Assembly: GCF_000225825.1 (NCBI RefSeq)
Contig: NZ_AGBX01000008.1
Coordinates: 153,226-217,225 of the forward strand
Origin: Brachybacterium squillarum M-6-3
GTDB lineage: Bacteria > Actinomycetota > Actinomycetes > Actinomycetales > Dermabacteraceae
Reading direction: 5' to 3'
DNA length: 64,000 bases
Shown piece by piece: positions 17,645 to 28,393 of the stretch. Below the pieces are notes generated by a model that saw only the letters and a list, made by a program, of their open reading frames with translations, did not search any database and was not told the origin of the DNA. The position numbers and the translations under genes are program-made. Numbering within the stretch: position 1 is the first letter of the stretch; every line of letters begins with the position of its first letter.

Positions 17645-17709
17645 GATCCGGCGCTCCGTGCGGGGTCACCCCCGGCAGGGGGCGGTGACCCCGCACCGGG
17701 CGCCGGATC
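17645..17709. terminator. Strong bidirectional terminator between the hydrolase and phoH
   Basis: GATCCGGCGC (17645-17654) pairs with 17700-17709, and GTGCGGGGTCACC (17658-17670) pairs with 17684-17696. A 3x3 internal loop separates the two perfect helices. It begins at the hydrolase stop and ends 14 bases from the phoH stop, so it can serve both convergent genes. Confidence 0.8.
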
Positions 17710-17723
17710 CTCGCAGCGCCCTC

Positions 17724-19166
17724 TCAGACCACCGGCTCGTCCAGCACGTGCGTGACCAGCTCGGCGACCTTGGAGCGCTCGGAGCGCTGCAGGGTGATGT
17801 GGCCGAACAGCTCGTGCGCCTTGAGCGCCTCGACCACGGAGGCGATGCCGTCGTAGCGGCCGATGCGCAGGTTGTCGCGCTGGGCGATGTCGTGGGTGAG
17901 CACCACCCGGGAGTTCTGGCCGATGCGGGAGAGCATGGTCAGCAGCACGTTGCGCTCCAAAGACTGCGCCTCGTCGACGATCACGAAGGCGTCGTGCAGG
18001 GAGCGGCCGCGGATGTGGGTCAGCGGCATCACCTCGAGCATCCCGCGGGAGAGCACCTCGTCGATGACGTTCTGGGAGACCATCGAGCCGAGGGTGTCGA
18101 AGACCGCCTGCCCCCAGGGCCCCATCTTCTCGTCCTGCCCGCCGGGGAGGTAGCCGAGCTCCTGCCCGCCCACGGCGTACAGCGGGCGGAACACCATGAT
18201 CTTGCGCTGGGTGCGGCGCTCCAGCACCGCCTCCAGCCCGGTGCACAGGGCCAGGGCGCTCTTGCCGGTGCCGGCCCGTCCGCCCAGGGACACGATGCCC
18301 ACGGACTCGTCCAGCAGCAGGTCGATGGCGATGCGCTGCTCGGCGGAGCGGCCGGAGACCCCGAAGACGGTCTGGTCCCCGGGCACCAGGCGCACCGTCC
18401 GGTCCTTGGTGAGCCGGCCCAGCGCCGAGCCGCGGCCGGAGGTGATGGTCAGACCGGTGTGCACGGGGTGGTGGGCGACCTCGGGGATCGTCACCTCCTG
18501 GCCGTCGTAGAGGGCGGAGATGGTGGCGTCGTCCACGGCGGCCGTGACCATGCCGGTGTAGCCGCGGTCCCGGGCCAGCTCGGCCCGGTACTCCTCTGCG
18601 TGGATGCCGGAGGCCGAGGCCTTGATCCGCATCGGCAGGTCCTTGGAGACCAGCACGACGTTCTTGCCCTCGAGCTGTAGGTTCTTGGCGACCGCGAGGA
18701 TGCGGGTGTCGTTGTCGCCGAGGCGGAAGCCGTCGGGCAGGGACTGGGTGGACTGATGGTTCAGCTCCACGTGCACGTGCCCGCCGGAGGTGCCGATGGG
18801 CAGCGGCTTCGAGAGGTTGTCGTGGCGCTCTCGCAGGTCGTCCAGCAGCCGCAGCGCCTGGCGGGCGAAGTAGCCGAGGTCGGGGTGGTGGCGCTTGGCC
18901 TCCAGCTCGGTGACCACCACGATCGGCAGTACGATGTCGTGCTCGGCGAAGCGGGTCAGCGAGAGCGGATCGGCCAGCAGCACCGAGGTGTCCAGCACGT
19001 AGGTGATCACCCCGGTCTCCACCTCGGAGAGCTGCTGCTGGGCGCTGCCTGGCCGCAGCGAGGGGACGACGGGGCTGGATTCGCCCGGCAGCGGGCTCAG
19101 ACCCCCTGTCCCGTCGTCGTCCAGGAGCTGCGGCGCCATCCGGTGCGCCGTGGTGGTCTGGTCCAT
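17724..19166 (-). CDS. PIN domain-PhoH family ATPase
   Basis: PhoH2-type proteins join a PIN ribonuclease to a PhoH helicase/ATPase and in mycobacteria unwind and cut RNA. The protein has 480 residues. A disordered start (1-50) precedes the PIN domain (about 53-185, [12 protein letters not shown] and [10 protein letters not shown] with acidic residues). The PhoH ATPase follows (about 255-480, Walker [10 protein letters not shown] near 295, Walker [11 protein letters not shown] near 394, and [11 protein letters not shown]). The ATG at 19166 follows GGGAGG at a short spacing. The pairing of a Z-prenyl synthase and hemolysin III-like gene nearby recurs in mycobacteria. Confidence 0.92.
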   Translation of the reverse strand: MDQTTTAHRMAPQLLDDDGTGGLSPLPGESSPVVPSLRPGSAQQQLSEVETGVITYVLDTSVLLADPLSLTRFAEHDIVLPIVVVTELEAKRHHPDLGYFARQALRLLDDLRERHDNLSKPLPIGTSGGHVHVELNHQSTQSLPDGFRLGDNDTRILAVAKNLQLEGKNVVLVSKDLPMRIKASASGIHAEEYRAELARDRGYTGMVTAAVDDATISALYDGQEVTIPEVAHHPVHTGLTITSGRGSALGRLTKDRTVRLVPGDQTVFGVSGRSAEQRIAIDLLLDESVGIVSLGGRAGTGKSALALCTGLEAVLERRTQRKIMVFRPLYAVGGQELGYLPGGQDEKMGPWGQAVFDTLGSMVSQNVIDEVLSRGMLEVMPLTHIRGRSLHDAFVIVDEAQSLERNVLLTMLSRIGQNSRVVLTHDIAQRDNLRIGRYDGIASVVEALKAHELFGHITLQRSERSKVAELVTHVLDEPVV

Positions 19167-19336
19167 CGAGGGCCTCCCGTCCTCACGCGGATGCCTGGAC
19201 GATATCGCCGCGGACACCCGGCCTCGGGCGTGTCCCGCGGGGCGCGGGGCGACGTTCACCCGATCGTCATCCGGGGTTCCGTGCTGCCCAGCTCTCCCGG
19301 CGCCCCGGATGCGGCCATCCTGCCCGCCGCGGCGGC

Positions 19337-20098
19337 TCAGGCGCCGTAGCGACGCTCCCGCCGGCAGAAGTCGCGCAGGGCGCGCAGCAGGTCCACGCGG
19401 CGGAAGCCCGGCCAGTAGGTCTCGCAGAACCAGTACTCGGAGTGCACGGACTGCCACAGCAGGAAGCCGGAGAGGCGCTGCTCGCCGGAGGTGCGGATGA
19501 TGAGGTCCGGGTCGGGCTGGCCGCGGGTGTAGAGGTGCTCGGCGATGGACTCGGTGCTGATCGCCTCGGCGATCTCCTCCGGGGAGCGGCCCTGCGCCCC
19601 GAGGTCCCGCACCAGCTCCTGCACGGCGGAGACGATCTCCTCGCGCCCGCCGTAGCCGACGGCGATGTTCACGGTGAGGTCGGCGCGCACGCTCTCCTCG
19701 GCGCGGGCCCGCTCGATGGCGGTGCGCATCGGCTCGGGCAGGTCGTCGAGGCTGCCGGTGGGCCGCACGTCGTAGCCAGCGCGGATGATCTGCTCGATGG
19801 TGGCGGTGATGATGCCGTGCAGCGCCTCCAGCTCCTCCGGGGAGCGGCGGGCGTTGTCGGTGGAGAGCATCCAGACGGTGACCAGCGGGATCTCGAGGTC
19901 TTGGCACCAGGAGAGGAACTCGAGGATCTTGGCGGCGCCGACGCGGTGCCCCTCGGCGGTGGAGGCGCCGGCGGCCTTGGCCCAGCGGCGGTTGCCGTCG
20001 ACGATCACGCCGAGGTGCTGGGGCAGGTCGAAGGCCTCGAGCTTCTTGAGCAGGCGTCGCTCGTAGACGCGGTAGAGGAGGCCGTCGTCGTCCGCCAC
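19337..20098 (-). CDS. Isoprenyl transferase (cis-prenyltransferase, UppS family)
   Basis: The enzyme condenses isopentenyl diphosphate units into Z-polyprenyl diphosphate for cell-wall lipid carriers. The protein has 253 residues. Catalytic D34 sits in [13 protein letters not shown], and [29 protein letters not shown] and [13 protein letters not shown] are the family signatures. I prefer the GTG at 20098: GGGAGG lies 6 nt upstream of it but abuts the ATG at 20104, leaving no spacing for that start. Whether it makes a short (C15-like) or long product cannot be told from sequence. Confidence 0.93.
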   Translation of the reverse strand: MADDDGLLYRVYERRLLKKLEAFDLPQHLGVIVDGNRRWAKAAGASTAEGHRVGAAKILEFLSWCQDLEIPLVTVWMLSTDNARRSPEELEALHGIITATIEQIIRAGYDVRPTGSLDDLPEPMRTAIERARAEESVRADLTVNIAVGYGGREEIVSAVQELVRDLGAQGRSPEEIAEAISTESIAEHLYTRGQPDPDLIIRTSGEQRLSGFLLWQSVHSEYWFCETYWPGFRRVDLLRALRDFCRRERRYGA

Positions 20099-20293
20099 AG
20101 GCATCCTCCCGGTCGCTGCTCGATGTGTGGGGGCGGTCCCGGAGCGGGGCCGCACCCGCACCAGTATCCCCGGCGACGGGGGTGTCCCGGAACCGGTGGC
20201 GGGATCCGGGTCGGATCCACACCGGATCGACACCCGCGCGGGCCCGGCGCGCCGCGGAACCGGGACCGGATCGTCACCAATCCCACCCAGAAG

Positions 20294-20311
20294 ACCTACG
20301 GTTCCGTAGGT
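20294..20311. promoter_or_regulatory. Perfect 18-bp palindrome upstream of the hemolysin III-like gene
   Basis: ACCTACGGTTCCGTAGGT is a perfect dyad ending 12 bases before the GTG start at 20324. It would overlap the core promoter of a leaderless transcript. Its form suits a TetR-family operator. No TetR gene is adjacent, and the only one in the window lies at 55990. Confidence 0.6.
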
Positions 20312-20323
20312 TACGCTCGCGCC

Positions 20324-21241
20324 GTGAGCACCCCGACCCCCGGCGCGCAGCCGAGCACCCCCGCCCCGCGCCGCCCCCGCACCCCGCAGCCGAACGGTCC
20401 CGGCACCACCATCGAGGAGACCCCCGCGGACCTCGCCGAGGCCACCGAGACCGGGGTCCGCCCCGAGGCCGCCGCCGCGGCCGCGCACCTCAGCGAGCCC
20501 GAGGAGCGGGCGGCGCCGCGCGACGAGGACATCCCCACCGCGCTCAGCCATCCCTGGGCGCCGCGCACCCTGACCCGGGCGATGGCGGCCCGCGCCGGCC
20601 AGCTCGGCCTGCAGCTGCCCAAGCCCCGCCTGCGCGGCATCCTGCACCTGATCGCCTTCCCGTCCTCGCTGCTGGCGGGGCTGGTGCTGGTGGCGCTCGG
20701 CGACTCGCTGGCCACTCGCATGGCCTGCGTGGTGTTCGTGGCGACCGCGGGCCTGCTGTTCGGCATTAGCGCCACCTACCACCGCGGCACCTGGTCCCCG
20801 GAGCACGCGATCATCCTGCGGCGCTTCGACCACGCCAACATCTTCCTGATCATCGCGGGCACCTACACGCCGCTCGCGGTGGCGCTGCTGGAGCCGCGGC
20901 AGGCGACGACGCTGCTGGTGATCTGCTGGACCGGGGCCGTGATCGGCGTGGCTTTCCGGATCTTCTGGACCTCGGCGCCGCGCTGGCTGTACGTGCCGGC
21001 GTACGTGGCGCTCGGCTGGGTGGCCATGTTCTACATGCCCGACATCCTGGCCGGCGGCGGCTGGGCCGTGGTGTGGCTGCTGGTGGCGGGCGGCCTGGCC
21101 TACACCGGCGGCGCCGTGGTCTACGGCCTCAAGCGCCCGAACCCCTCGCCGGCCTGGTTCGGCTTCCACGAGATCTTCCACGCCGCCACCCTGGCGGGCT
21201 TCGCCTGCCACTTCGTGGCCGTGGCGCTGGCCGTCATCTGA
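20324..21241 (+). CDS. Hemolysin III / PAQR-family membrane protein
   Basis: The protein has 305 residues. A long Pro/Ala/Glu-rich cytoplasmic start (1-95) precedes seven predicted membrane helices. Family motifs are SATYHRGTWSPEHAIILRRFDHANIFLIIAGTYTP and, at the end, FHEIFHAATLAGFACHF; their histidines and serine resemble the metal site of adiponectin-receptor-like hydrolases. The start is GTG with no ribosome-binding site, right after the palindrome at 20294-20311, so a leaderless mRNA under a palindrome-binding repressor is likely. Confidence 0.88.
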   Translation: MSTPTPGAQPSTPAPRRPRTPQPNGPGTTIEETPADLAEATETGVRPEAAAAAAHLSEPEERAAPRDEDIPTALSHPWAPRTLTRAMAARAGQLGLQLPKPRLRGILHLIAFPSSLLAGLVLVALGDSLATRMACVVFVATAGLLFGISATYHRGTWSPEHAIILRRFDHANIFLIIAGTYTPLAVALLEPRQATTLLVICWTGAVIGVAFRIFWTSAPRWLYVPAYVALGWVAMFYMPDILAGGGWAVVWLLVAGGLAYTGGAVVYGLKRPNPSPAWFGFHEIFHAATLAGFACHFVAVALAVI

Positions 21242-21272
21242 TCCGGGCCGACCGCGCCCGCCCCGCAGAACC

Positions 21273-21635
21273 TCAGCCCTGCGGGCGGTCCCCGTCCTCG
21301 GGGGCGTCGTCCTCGGGGGCGTCGTCCGCGCCGTCCCCGGAGTCGCGCAAGCCCTCGGCCTCGGGAGCGTCGGCGGCGGTATGGTCGTCCGCCCGCTGCT
21401 GCTCCGCCTGCTGCTCCTCGGCCTGCTGCTCCTCGATCTTCTGCTGAGCGATGCGTGCCTCGACGCGGGCGTCGGCCTGCACCCGGCGCACGCGGCGGGT
21501 CATGTCCACGACCAGCAGCACCACGACCGCGGCCAGCAGGAACATGGCGATGAAACCGGGCAGCCCCGGGGAGACCGAGACGACGGTCAGCTCCTCGCCG
21601 TCGGAGGGGGCGGCCAGCAGCGGGAGCCCGCTCAT
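21273..21635 (-). CDS. Small single-pass membrane protein downstream of mca
   Basis: I do not recognise a named family. The protein has 120 residues. One membrane helix lies at about 26-44 (GFIAMFLLAAVVVLLVVDM) and is followed by a basic stretch, a Gln/Glu-rich helix likely to be coiled coil (ARIAQQKIEEQQAEEQQAEQ), and a very acidic Asp/Glu/Ala tail. Its ATG overlaps the mca stop (ATGA), so it is translated with mca. A small membrane protein in the same place (Rv1083) accompanies mca in M. tuberculosis. Confidence 0.75.
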   Translation of the reverse strand: MSGLPLLAAPSDGEELTVVSVSPGLPGFIAMFLLAAVVVLLVVDMTRRVRRVQADARVEARIAQQKIEEQQAEEQQAEQQRADDHTAADAPEAEGLRDSGDGADDAPEDDAPEDGDRPQG

Positions 21636-22537
21636 CGGGTCTCCCCCGCAGCCTCGCGGACCCCGGCGAAGAGGTCGGTCTCGGGCAGGGTCACGCCCAC
21701 CCGGGAGCGGTGCAGCTCGAAGTCGTCGGTGCCCCAGACCAGGCGCTCCACATCGTGGGGAACGCGGAAGAACGGCCCATCGGGGTCGACCTGGGTGGCG
21801 TGGGCACGCAGCGCGTCGTCGCGCACCTGCAGGTAGTCGCGCACATCCACACGGGTGGTGAGCAGGCGGTCGCGGCTCTCGTCGAAGTGGGCGAGCATCT
21901 GCTCGAGGTCCTCGCTGGGGGTGCCGAGGGTGCGCAGGTGCCGGGCGACGGTGGCGAGCTTCTGCCGGTGGAAAGCATTGATGTAGTACAGCTTGGCGAC
22001 CTCCCAGGGCTCCCCGAGCTCGGGGGCGTACCCCGGGTCGGCCGCGAGGTCGAAGGCGACCAGGGAGATCCGGTTGACCTGGATGTGGTCGGGGTGCGGG
22101 TAGCCGCCGTTCTCGTCGTAGGTGGTCATCACGTGCGGCCGCAGCCGACGGATCGCCTCGACGAGCGGTCGTGCCGCCTCGACCGGGTCGAGGCTCGCGA
22201 AGCTGCCCTCGGGCAGCGGCGGCAGCGGGTCGCCCTCGGGCAGCCCGGAGTCCTCGAAGCCCAGCCATTCGTGGTCCACGCCGAGGATCTCCTGGGCGCG
22301 GGCCATCTCCTCGCGGCGGATCGCGACCAGGTTCGCCGCCACCTGCTCATCGCCCTGCAGGCGCGGGTTCAGCACGTCCCCGCGCTCCCCGCCGGTGCAG
22401 GAGATCACGGTGACCTGCACACCCTGCCGGGCGTACTTCGCGCTCGACCCGGCGCCCTTGGAGGACTCGTCGTCGGGGTGCGCGTGGACGGCGAGCAGGC
22501 GCAGAGGCTCGTCGGGGGCGGGGGGCTGGAGGTTCAC
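21632..22537 (-). CDS. mca: Mycothiol S-conjugate amidase
   Basis: Mca cleaves mycothiol S-conjugates of electrophiles and drugs to mercapturic acids for export. The protein has 301 residues of the LmbE/PIG-L zinc-deacetylase fold. Zinc ligands are expected in AVHAHPDDESSKG (H20, D23) and GYPHPDHIQVNR. The length and the YYINAFHRQKL segment favour Mca over the MshB deacetylase. The GTG at 22537 has AGGAG 5 nt upstream. It indicates a mycothiol-producing actinomycete. The small membrane protein is coupled downstream and DUF4307 is divergent. Confidence 0.93.
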   Translation of the reverse strand: MNLQPPAPDEPLRLLAVHAHPDDESSKGAGSSAKYARQGVQVTVISCTGGERGDVLNPRLQGDEQVAANLVAIRREEMARAQEILGVDHEWLGFEDSGLPEGDPLPPLPEGSFASLDPVEAARPLVEAIRRLRPHVMTTYDENGGYPHPDHIQVNRISLVAFDLAADPGYAPELGEPWEVAKLYYINAFHRQKLATVARHLRTLGTPSEDLEQMLAHFDESRDRLLTTRVDVRDYLQVRDDALRAHATQVDPDGPFFRVPHDVERLVWGTDDFELHRSRVGVTLPETDLFAGVREAAGETR

Positions 22538-22738
22538 GGGTCTCCTCGGACACGGTGGGCGGGAGGGGCTGCGGGGCCCCTCGCCCGGGGCTGCTTCCGG
22601 CGCGTCCGGCACGGTCGCGCCACCGCACGAGACTACGCCACCGGAGGGCTCCGACCTGGGTGGGGGCCTCCCCCACGGGAGCGGCATCACGCCGGAGGCA
22701 CCCAGGCTCCGCCTCCCCCTCTCTGGGAGACTGGGTCC

Positions 22739-23131
22739 ATGACCTCCACCCCCACCCGCCGCGCCGACCGGTACGGCGGCCCCCTCGTCCCCGCCCGCAC
22801 CGCGAGGGTGCTGATCATCGCGGGCGCCGTGGTGGCCCTGACGGTCCTGGTGCTGGTGGGGCTGCGCTTCGCCGACCAGCCGGTCAAGGGCGAGCTGCTC
22901 ACCTACGACCACGTCTCCGACGCCGAGGTGGAGGTGACCTTCGTGGTCACCATGGCGCCCGGCGAGGCCGCGAGCTGCACCGTGCAGGCGATGAACGAGG
23001 GTCGCGCCCAGGTGGGCTTCGTCGAGGTCGAGATCCCCCCGCAGGACGAGCGCCAGAGCGTGCACGCCGCCCGCATCGCCACCCAGGGCGAGGCGGTCTC
23101 CGCCGAGGTGCTGGGCTGCGAGCGGGCCTGA
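22739..23131 (+). CDS. DUF4307 domain membrane-anchored protein
   Basis: This is an actinobacterial protein of unknown role. The protein has 130 residues: a short basic cytoplasmic start (RRADRYGG), one membrane helix (about 24-44) and an extracytoplasmic domain of beta character with two cysteines (ASCTVQAM and VLGCERA) that may pair. It sits between mca and greA, an order also seen in M. tuberculosis (Rv1080c-Rv1082), which supports the call. A 12-bp hairpin follows. Confidence 0.85.
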   Translation: MTSTPTRRADRYGGPLVPARTARVLIIAGAVVALTVLVLVGLRFADQPVKGELLTYDHVSDAEVEVTFVVTMAPGEAASCTVQAMNEGRAQVGFVEVEIPPQDERQSVHAARIATQGEAVSAEVLGCERA

Positions 23132-23162
23132 CCCCGCCGGATCACCCCTGTACACACCGTGA

Positions 23163-23191
23163 CGCAGGTCCCCGTCCGGCGGGGACCTGCG
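23163..23191 (+). terminator. Candidate terminator between the DUF4307 gene and greA
   Basis: CGCAGGTCCCCG and CGGGGACCTGCG form a perfect 12-bp stem with a 5-nt loop, 31 bases after the DUF4307 stop. greA therefore probably has its own promoter. Confidence 0.6.
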
Positions 23192-23328
23192 GTGTAGGCT
23201 TCCCCGAACACCCGGCGACCGCGCCGGACGTCATCACCCGCACACGGGGCGCATGAAGATATGTGCCCCGTGATTCGCGTTCCGGGGCCTGTGCCCCCGG
23301 GCGCGCCACGAACGACAGGAGTGAACCG

Positions 23329-23817
23329 ATGAGCAGCCAGCCGAATGGCGCCTGGCTCACCCAGGACGCCTACGACCGCCTCGCCCAGGAGCTCGCCGAG
23401 CTCGAGGGCCCCCGCCGCACCGAGATCGCGGAGCGCATCGCCGCCGCCCGCGACGAGGGCGACCTCAAGGAGAACGGCGGCTACCACGCCGCCCGCGAGG
23501 AGCAGGGGATGAACGAGGCCCGCATCACCGATCTCCAGCACCTGCTGAAGAACGCTGTGGTGGGTGAGGCCCCGAAGGACGACGGCGTCGTCGAGGCGGG
23601 CATGGTGGTGACCATCTCCATGGCCGGCAAGGAGCGCACCTTCCTGCTGGGCAACCGTGAGATCGCCGAGGGCACCGACCTCGAGGTCTACTCCTCCGAC
23701 TCGCCGCTGGGCAGTGCGATCTACGGCTCCTCCGTGGGCCAGACCATCGACTACACGGCCCCGAACGGCAAGTCCCTGCCGATCGAGATCCTCACGGCGA
23801 AGCCCTACAAGGCCTGA
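23329..23817 (+). CDS. greA: Transcription elongation factor GreA
   Basis: GreA rescues backtracked RNA polymerase by stimulating transcript cleavage. The protein has 162 residues. The N-terminal coiled coil (about 10-80) carries the conserved acidic tip in AARDEGDLKENGGYHAAREEQ, and the C-terminal FKBP-like domain ends in LPIEILTAKPYKA. I chose the ATG at 23329 with AGGAG 8 nt upstream. An in-frame ATG at 23263 would add 22 unrelated residues. Confidence 0.96.
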   Translation: MSSQPNGAWLTQDAYDRLAQELAELEGPRRTEIAERIAAARDEGDLKENGGYHAAREEQGMNEARITDLQHLLKNAVVGEAPKDDGVVEAGMVVTISMAGKERTFLLGNREIAEGTDLEVYSSDSPLGSAIYGSSVGQTIDYTAPNGKSLPIEILTAKPYKA

Positions 23818-23831
23818 CCCGACTGCTCGCA

Positions 23832-23867
23832 CGAGGGCCCCCGATCCGTTCGGATCGGGGGCCCTCG
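23832..23867. terminator. Bidirectional terminator between greA and the AI-2E-type transporter
   Basis: A perfect inverted repeat of 17 bp per arm (CGAGGGCCCCCGATCCG and its complement around TT) lies 14 bases after the greA stop and 21 bases before the end of the convergent transporter gene. Confidence 0.85.
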
Positions 23868-23887
23868 CGCTGTGCGGCCGACGCGGC

Positions 23888-25057
23888 TCAGACCGCCGGT
23901 GCCCGGCGCTTGCGCTTGAGCTCGGCGAAATGGGTCCGTGCCGCCTGGTCGATGCCCAGTTCGGGACTGGGGTCGCGTCCCACCAGGTAGAGCATGGTGG
24001 CGTTGGTGAAGGCCATCAGCGGGATCGCGAACAGCGCCCCGGGGATGCCGGCGACCATCGCGCCCGCGGCGACGCCGAGGAACACGGCCAGCGGGTGCAG
24101 CTCCACGGCCTTGCCCATCAGCAGCGGCTGGAGCAGGTTGCCCTCGATCTGCTGCACGGCCACCACGATGGCCAGCATGATCAGGGCGTACACCCAGTTC
24201 TGCAGCACCAGCACCAGCAGGGCGGCGATCGCGCCGGAGACCACGGCGCCGACCAGCGGGATGAAGGAGAACAGGAAGACCAGCAGCCATATCGGCACCG
24301 CGTAGGAGCCGAGCCCCAGCGCGAGCATGCCGATGCCGATGCCGGTCGCATCGACGGCGGCCACCAGGATCTGCGTGCGCACGTAGGCCGACAGCGCCTT
24401 CCAGCCGCGGCGCACGGACTCATGGGTGGAGGTGCGGGCGGCGGGCGGCAGCAGACCCACCACCCACAGCCAGATCGAGGTGCCGTTGGCCAGCAGGAAG
24501 AAGAGGGTGAACAGGCACACGACGATGCCGGTGCCGATGTTGCCCAGCACCCCCGCGGTGTTCACGGCCTGGTCCACCAGGGCGTTCGCGTTGGCCTGGA
24601 GCTGTGCGAGGGCCTGGTCGATCGCCGAGTCGATCATGGTGTCGTCGATCTGGAAGGTCTGCGTGACCCAGGTGGTGATCGACTGGAAGCCGGCCACGGC
24701 GTTGGACTGGATGCCGTCCCACTGGGCGATGAGCTGGCGTCCCGCGAGGGTGAACATGCCGGCGATCACCAGCAGCAGGCCCAGCAGCGCGATGCCGCTG
24801 GAGGCGCCGCGACCCAGGAACGTGTAACGGGTGAGCATCTTGACCACCGGGTTCAGCATCACCGCCAGCAGGATCGCCAGCAGCACCGGGATCACCAGGG
24901 TGGTGACCTGCAGCAGGCCCCAGACCAGCAGGGACACGGCGGCGACGATGAGCAGCAGACGCCAGGACCAGGCGGCCATGCGGCGGATCCCCATGGGGAT
25001 CTCCGCGACCTCCTTCGACGGCTCGGGCGGGAGCGGGGTGGCGCGCAGCTTCGTCAT
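23888..25057 (-). CDS. AI-2E family transporter (PF01594-type membrane protein)
   Basis: The protein has 389 residues and about eight predicted membrane helices, including a paired N-terminal hairpin (LLLIVAAVSLLVWGLLQVTTLVIPVLLAILLAVML) and the family motif region VPIWLLVFLFSFIPLVGAVVSGAIAALLVL followed by QQIEGNLLQPLLMGKAVELHPLAVFL. Members export varied small molecules or ions, and AI-2 transport is shown for only a few. Substrate unknown. The ATG has GGAAGGAG upstream. Confidence 0.9.
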   Translation of the reverse strand: MTKLRATPLPPEPSKEVAEIPMGIRRMAAWSWRLLLIVAAVSLLVWGLLQVTTLVIPVLLAILLAVMLNPVVKMLTRYTFLGRGASSGIALLGLLLVIAGMFTLAGRQLIAQWDGIQSNAVAGFQSITTWVTQTFQIDDTMIDSAIDQALAQLQANANALVDQAVNTAGVLGNIGTGIVVCLFTLFFLLANGTSIWLWVVGLLPPAARTSTHESVRRGWKALSAYVRTQILVAAVDATGIGIGMLALGLGSYAVPIWLLVFLFSFIPLVGAVVSGAIAALLVLVLQNWVYALIMLAIVVAVQQIEGNLLQPLLMGKAVELHPLAVFLGVAAGAMVAGIPGALFAIPLMAFTNATMLYLVGRDPSPELGIDQAARTHFAELKRKRRAPAV

Positions 25058-25208
25058 CTCGACTCCTTCCGGGCGGCCCGGACGGCTCCCCCGGTGCCCA
25101 CCCTACCCGGGACCAGCGCTCTGACCAGCGATGCCCCCGACGAAGGTCGGAGGCAACCCCCGGCGGAGGGCCGTGCCGGGCCTCACGCCCCCTGGGTAGC
25201 GTGACGCC

Positions 25209-26083
<875 letters not shown>

Positions 26084-26099
<16 letters not shown>

Positions 26100-27793
26100 G
26101 CAGCGAGCAGCACGCGGTCGCCTCGGCAGGCACCGTCGAGCACGGCGGCCCGGACCGGCGGGCCCTGGTCCGCGGCCAGCTGCGTCTGAAGTGGACGCTG
26201 TGGCGGCGGTCCTACCGCGGGAACGTCGGCAAGATCATCGGCACCGCCTTCGGCGCCCTGTACGGCCTGGGTGGCCTGGCGCTGCTGGTGTTCGCGATGC
26301 TGGGGCTGACCCTGTGGAGCGGCGAGGGCGTCCTGTTCCCCACGGTCCTGCGCGGGATCGGGGCGGCGACCGTGCTGGCCTGGCTGCTGATCCCCCTGCT
26401 GGCCTTCGGGGTGGACGACACCCTGGACGCGCGCACCTTCGCCCCCTACCCGCGCAGCGCCCGGGAGCTGCAGCCGGGCCTGTTCGCCGCCGCGGCGCTG
26501 TCGCTGCCGGCGCTGTTCACCCTGCTGGCGGTCGCCGTCGTGAGCGCCTTCGAGGCGATCTGGATGGTGGCCTTCGGACCGGGGGCGCTCGGCACGGTGC
26601 TCGGCCTGGTGGTGCTCCTGCCCGCGAACCTCGCGGGCCTGGCCACCTGCCTGCTGCTGCCGCGCGCGGTGTTCGCCCACCAGGCGTCCCGGTCCAGCTC
26701 CCGCGGCGGCCGCGAGATCGGCGGGGTCGTCGCGCTGATCGTGATGCTGGCGGCGCTGTACGGCGTCTCCCTCGGGGCCCAGTCGCTCGGGGAGAACATC
26801 ACCCGGGTGGGCACCTGGGCCGCGACCGCGGCCGAGGTGGCCGCCTGGACGCCGTTCGGCGCGGCCTTCGCGATCCCCCTGGACGTCGCCGAAGGCGCGT
26901 GGCTCACGGCCCTGGTGCGGGCGCTGATCACCGCGGCCACCCTGGTGCTGTTGTGGCGGTGGTGGCGACGCTCCCTGGACGCCGCCCTGACCTCGGCCTT
27001 GGTCGGGGACGCCTCCTCCGGGGCCGCCAAGGTCACGGCGCTGGTGCCGCGCTGGGCGCCCTCGAACGCGCTGGGCGTCTCGGTGGGGCGGACCCTGCGC
27101 TACTGGCGGCGCGACACCCGCTACCTCGCGTCCCTGGGCGTGTATCCGCTGGTCTTCGTGTTCCTGGGAGCGATGGGGGTGGTGCTGCCGGAGCAGCGGC
27201 CCTTCTACTTCACGATGCTGGTGGTGCTCACGGCGCTCAGCGGGGTCACGTTGTCCAACGAGGTGGGCTTCGACGGCCCGGCCGGATGGGTGAACATCAC
27301 CGCCGGCGTCCGGGCCCGGGACAACCTGCTGGGCCGCGTCATCGCCATGGCGGTGCTGGTGGCGCCCGTGATGCTGGTGATGCTGGGCGTGATCGCGGTG
27401 CTGTTCGGCTATGCCTCGCTGTTGCCGATGGTGCTGCTGGGAGCGGCCGGGATGACGGTGGGCGGCTGGGGTGCCTCGGTCGCGATCGGCTCGATCCTGC
27501 CGTACCCCGCCTCCCCGCCCGGCACCAGCCCGCTGAAGGACAAGTCCGCCTCCACCGGGAACGCGATGGTCTCGATGACCGTCACGATGCTCGCGGTGAT
27601 CGTGCCGCAGCTGCCGGCGCTGGGCCTCGGGATCTGGGGGGCGGCCTCCGGGAACCTGCTGCTCCAGCTGGGCGCCGGGATGCTGGCCCTGGTGGTGGGC
27701 GTCGTCGAGTTCGGGCTGGGCCTGCGCATCGGCTGCGCCCGGCTCGACGCCCGCTACCCGGACCTGTTCCAGAAGGTCCGCGCCTTCCTCTGA
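26084..27793 (+). CDS. ABC-2-like transporter permease
   Basis: The protein has 569 residues with about 12 predicted membrane helices and a large polar middle (about 300-360). I chose the GTG at 26084, giving MAGVLSSEQHAV, because GGGGAG lies about 8 nt upstream. It overlaps the ATP-binding gene by 16 bases. The segment DDTLDARTFAPYPRSARELQPGL recurs in actinobacterial ABC-2 style permeases. Substrate unknown. Confidence 0.85.
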
Positions 27794-27841
27794 GGGGCCT
27801 TCCTCCGAGGGCCGGGGCGCTTGGCGCGGGGCCGGTGGCGA

Positions 27842-28393
27842 TCACTCGGTGAGGTCGCGCTCCATCACCATCGCGTCGATGCGGCGGCCGCGGATCCGGT
27901 AGTAGCCGCGGCGGCGGCCGATCTCCCGGTACCCGGCCGCGGTGTAGACGGCGCGGGCGCGGGCGTTGTCCTCCCGCACCTCGAGCAGCATCCGGGTGGC
28001 GCCGCCCTCGCGGGCACGCTGCTCGGCCCAGGTGAGCAGGGCGCGGCCGATGCCGCGGCCCGGGCGGCTGGTGCCGATGGTCTGCAGCTCGGCGTCCTCG
28101 CCCAGCAGCATGATCCCGGCGTAGCCGGCCAGGGACTCGCCGCCGGGCAGCCGTGGCTCCAGCGATATCGGCGCGGCGCCCAGCGGTCCGGGCCTCGTCG
28201 GGGCCCCGGGGCCGCCCGGGTCAGCGGTGACCAGCACGTAGCTGCGGTCGGGGTGGGAGACCTCGGCGGCGAGCTGCGTGCCGCTCCAGGCCTCGTCGGG
28301 GAACAGCAGCAGCTCGGCGGCGGCGAGGGCGGGCACGTCGACCGGGCCGGCCGTCCGCAGGGCCCACTCCCCCGCCGGGTGCGCGGTGCTCAC
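27842..28393 (-). CDS. rimI: Ribosomal protein S18-alanine N-acetyltransferase RimI
   Basis: RimI acetylates the N-terminal alanine of ribosomal protein S18. The protein has 183 residues with a GNAT fold. The acetyl-CoA loop reads RPGRGIGRALLTWAEQRA, preceded by AELQTIGTS and followed by LEVREDNARARAVYTAAGYREIGRRRGYY, the RimI C-terminal signature. An insertion of about 25 Gly/Pro-rich residues lies in the middle. The GTG start overlaps the tsaB stop by 4 bases (GTGA). It is the last gene of the acpS-to-rimI chain, and tsaD, which often follows, is absent here. Confidence 0.92.
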   Translation of the reverse strand: MSTAHPAGEWALRTAGPVDVPALAAAELLLFPDEAWSGTQLAAEVSHPDRSYVLVTADPGGPGAPTRPGPLGAAPISLEPRLPGGESLAGYAGIMLLGEDAELQTIGTSRPGRGIGRALLTWAEQRAREGGATRMLLEVREDNARARAVYTAAGYREIGRRRGYYRIRGRRIDAMVMERDLTE

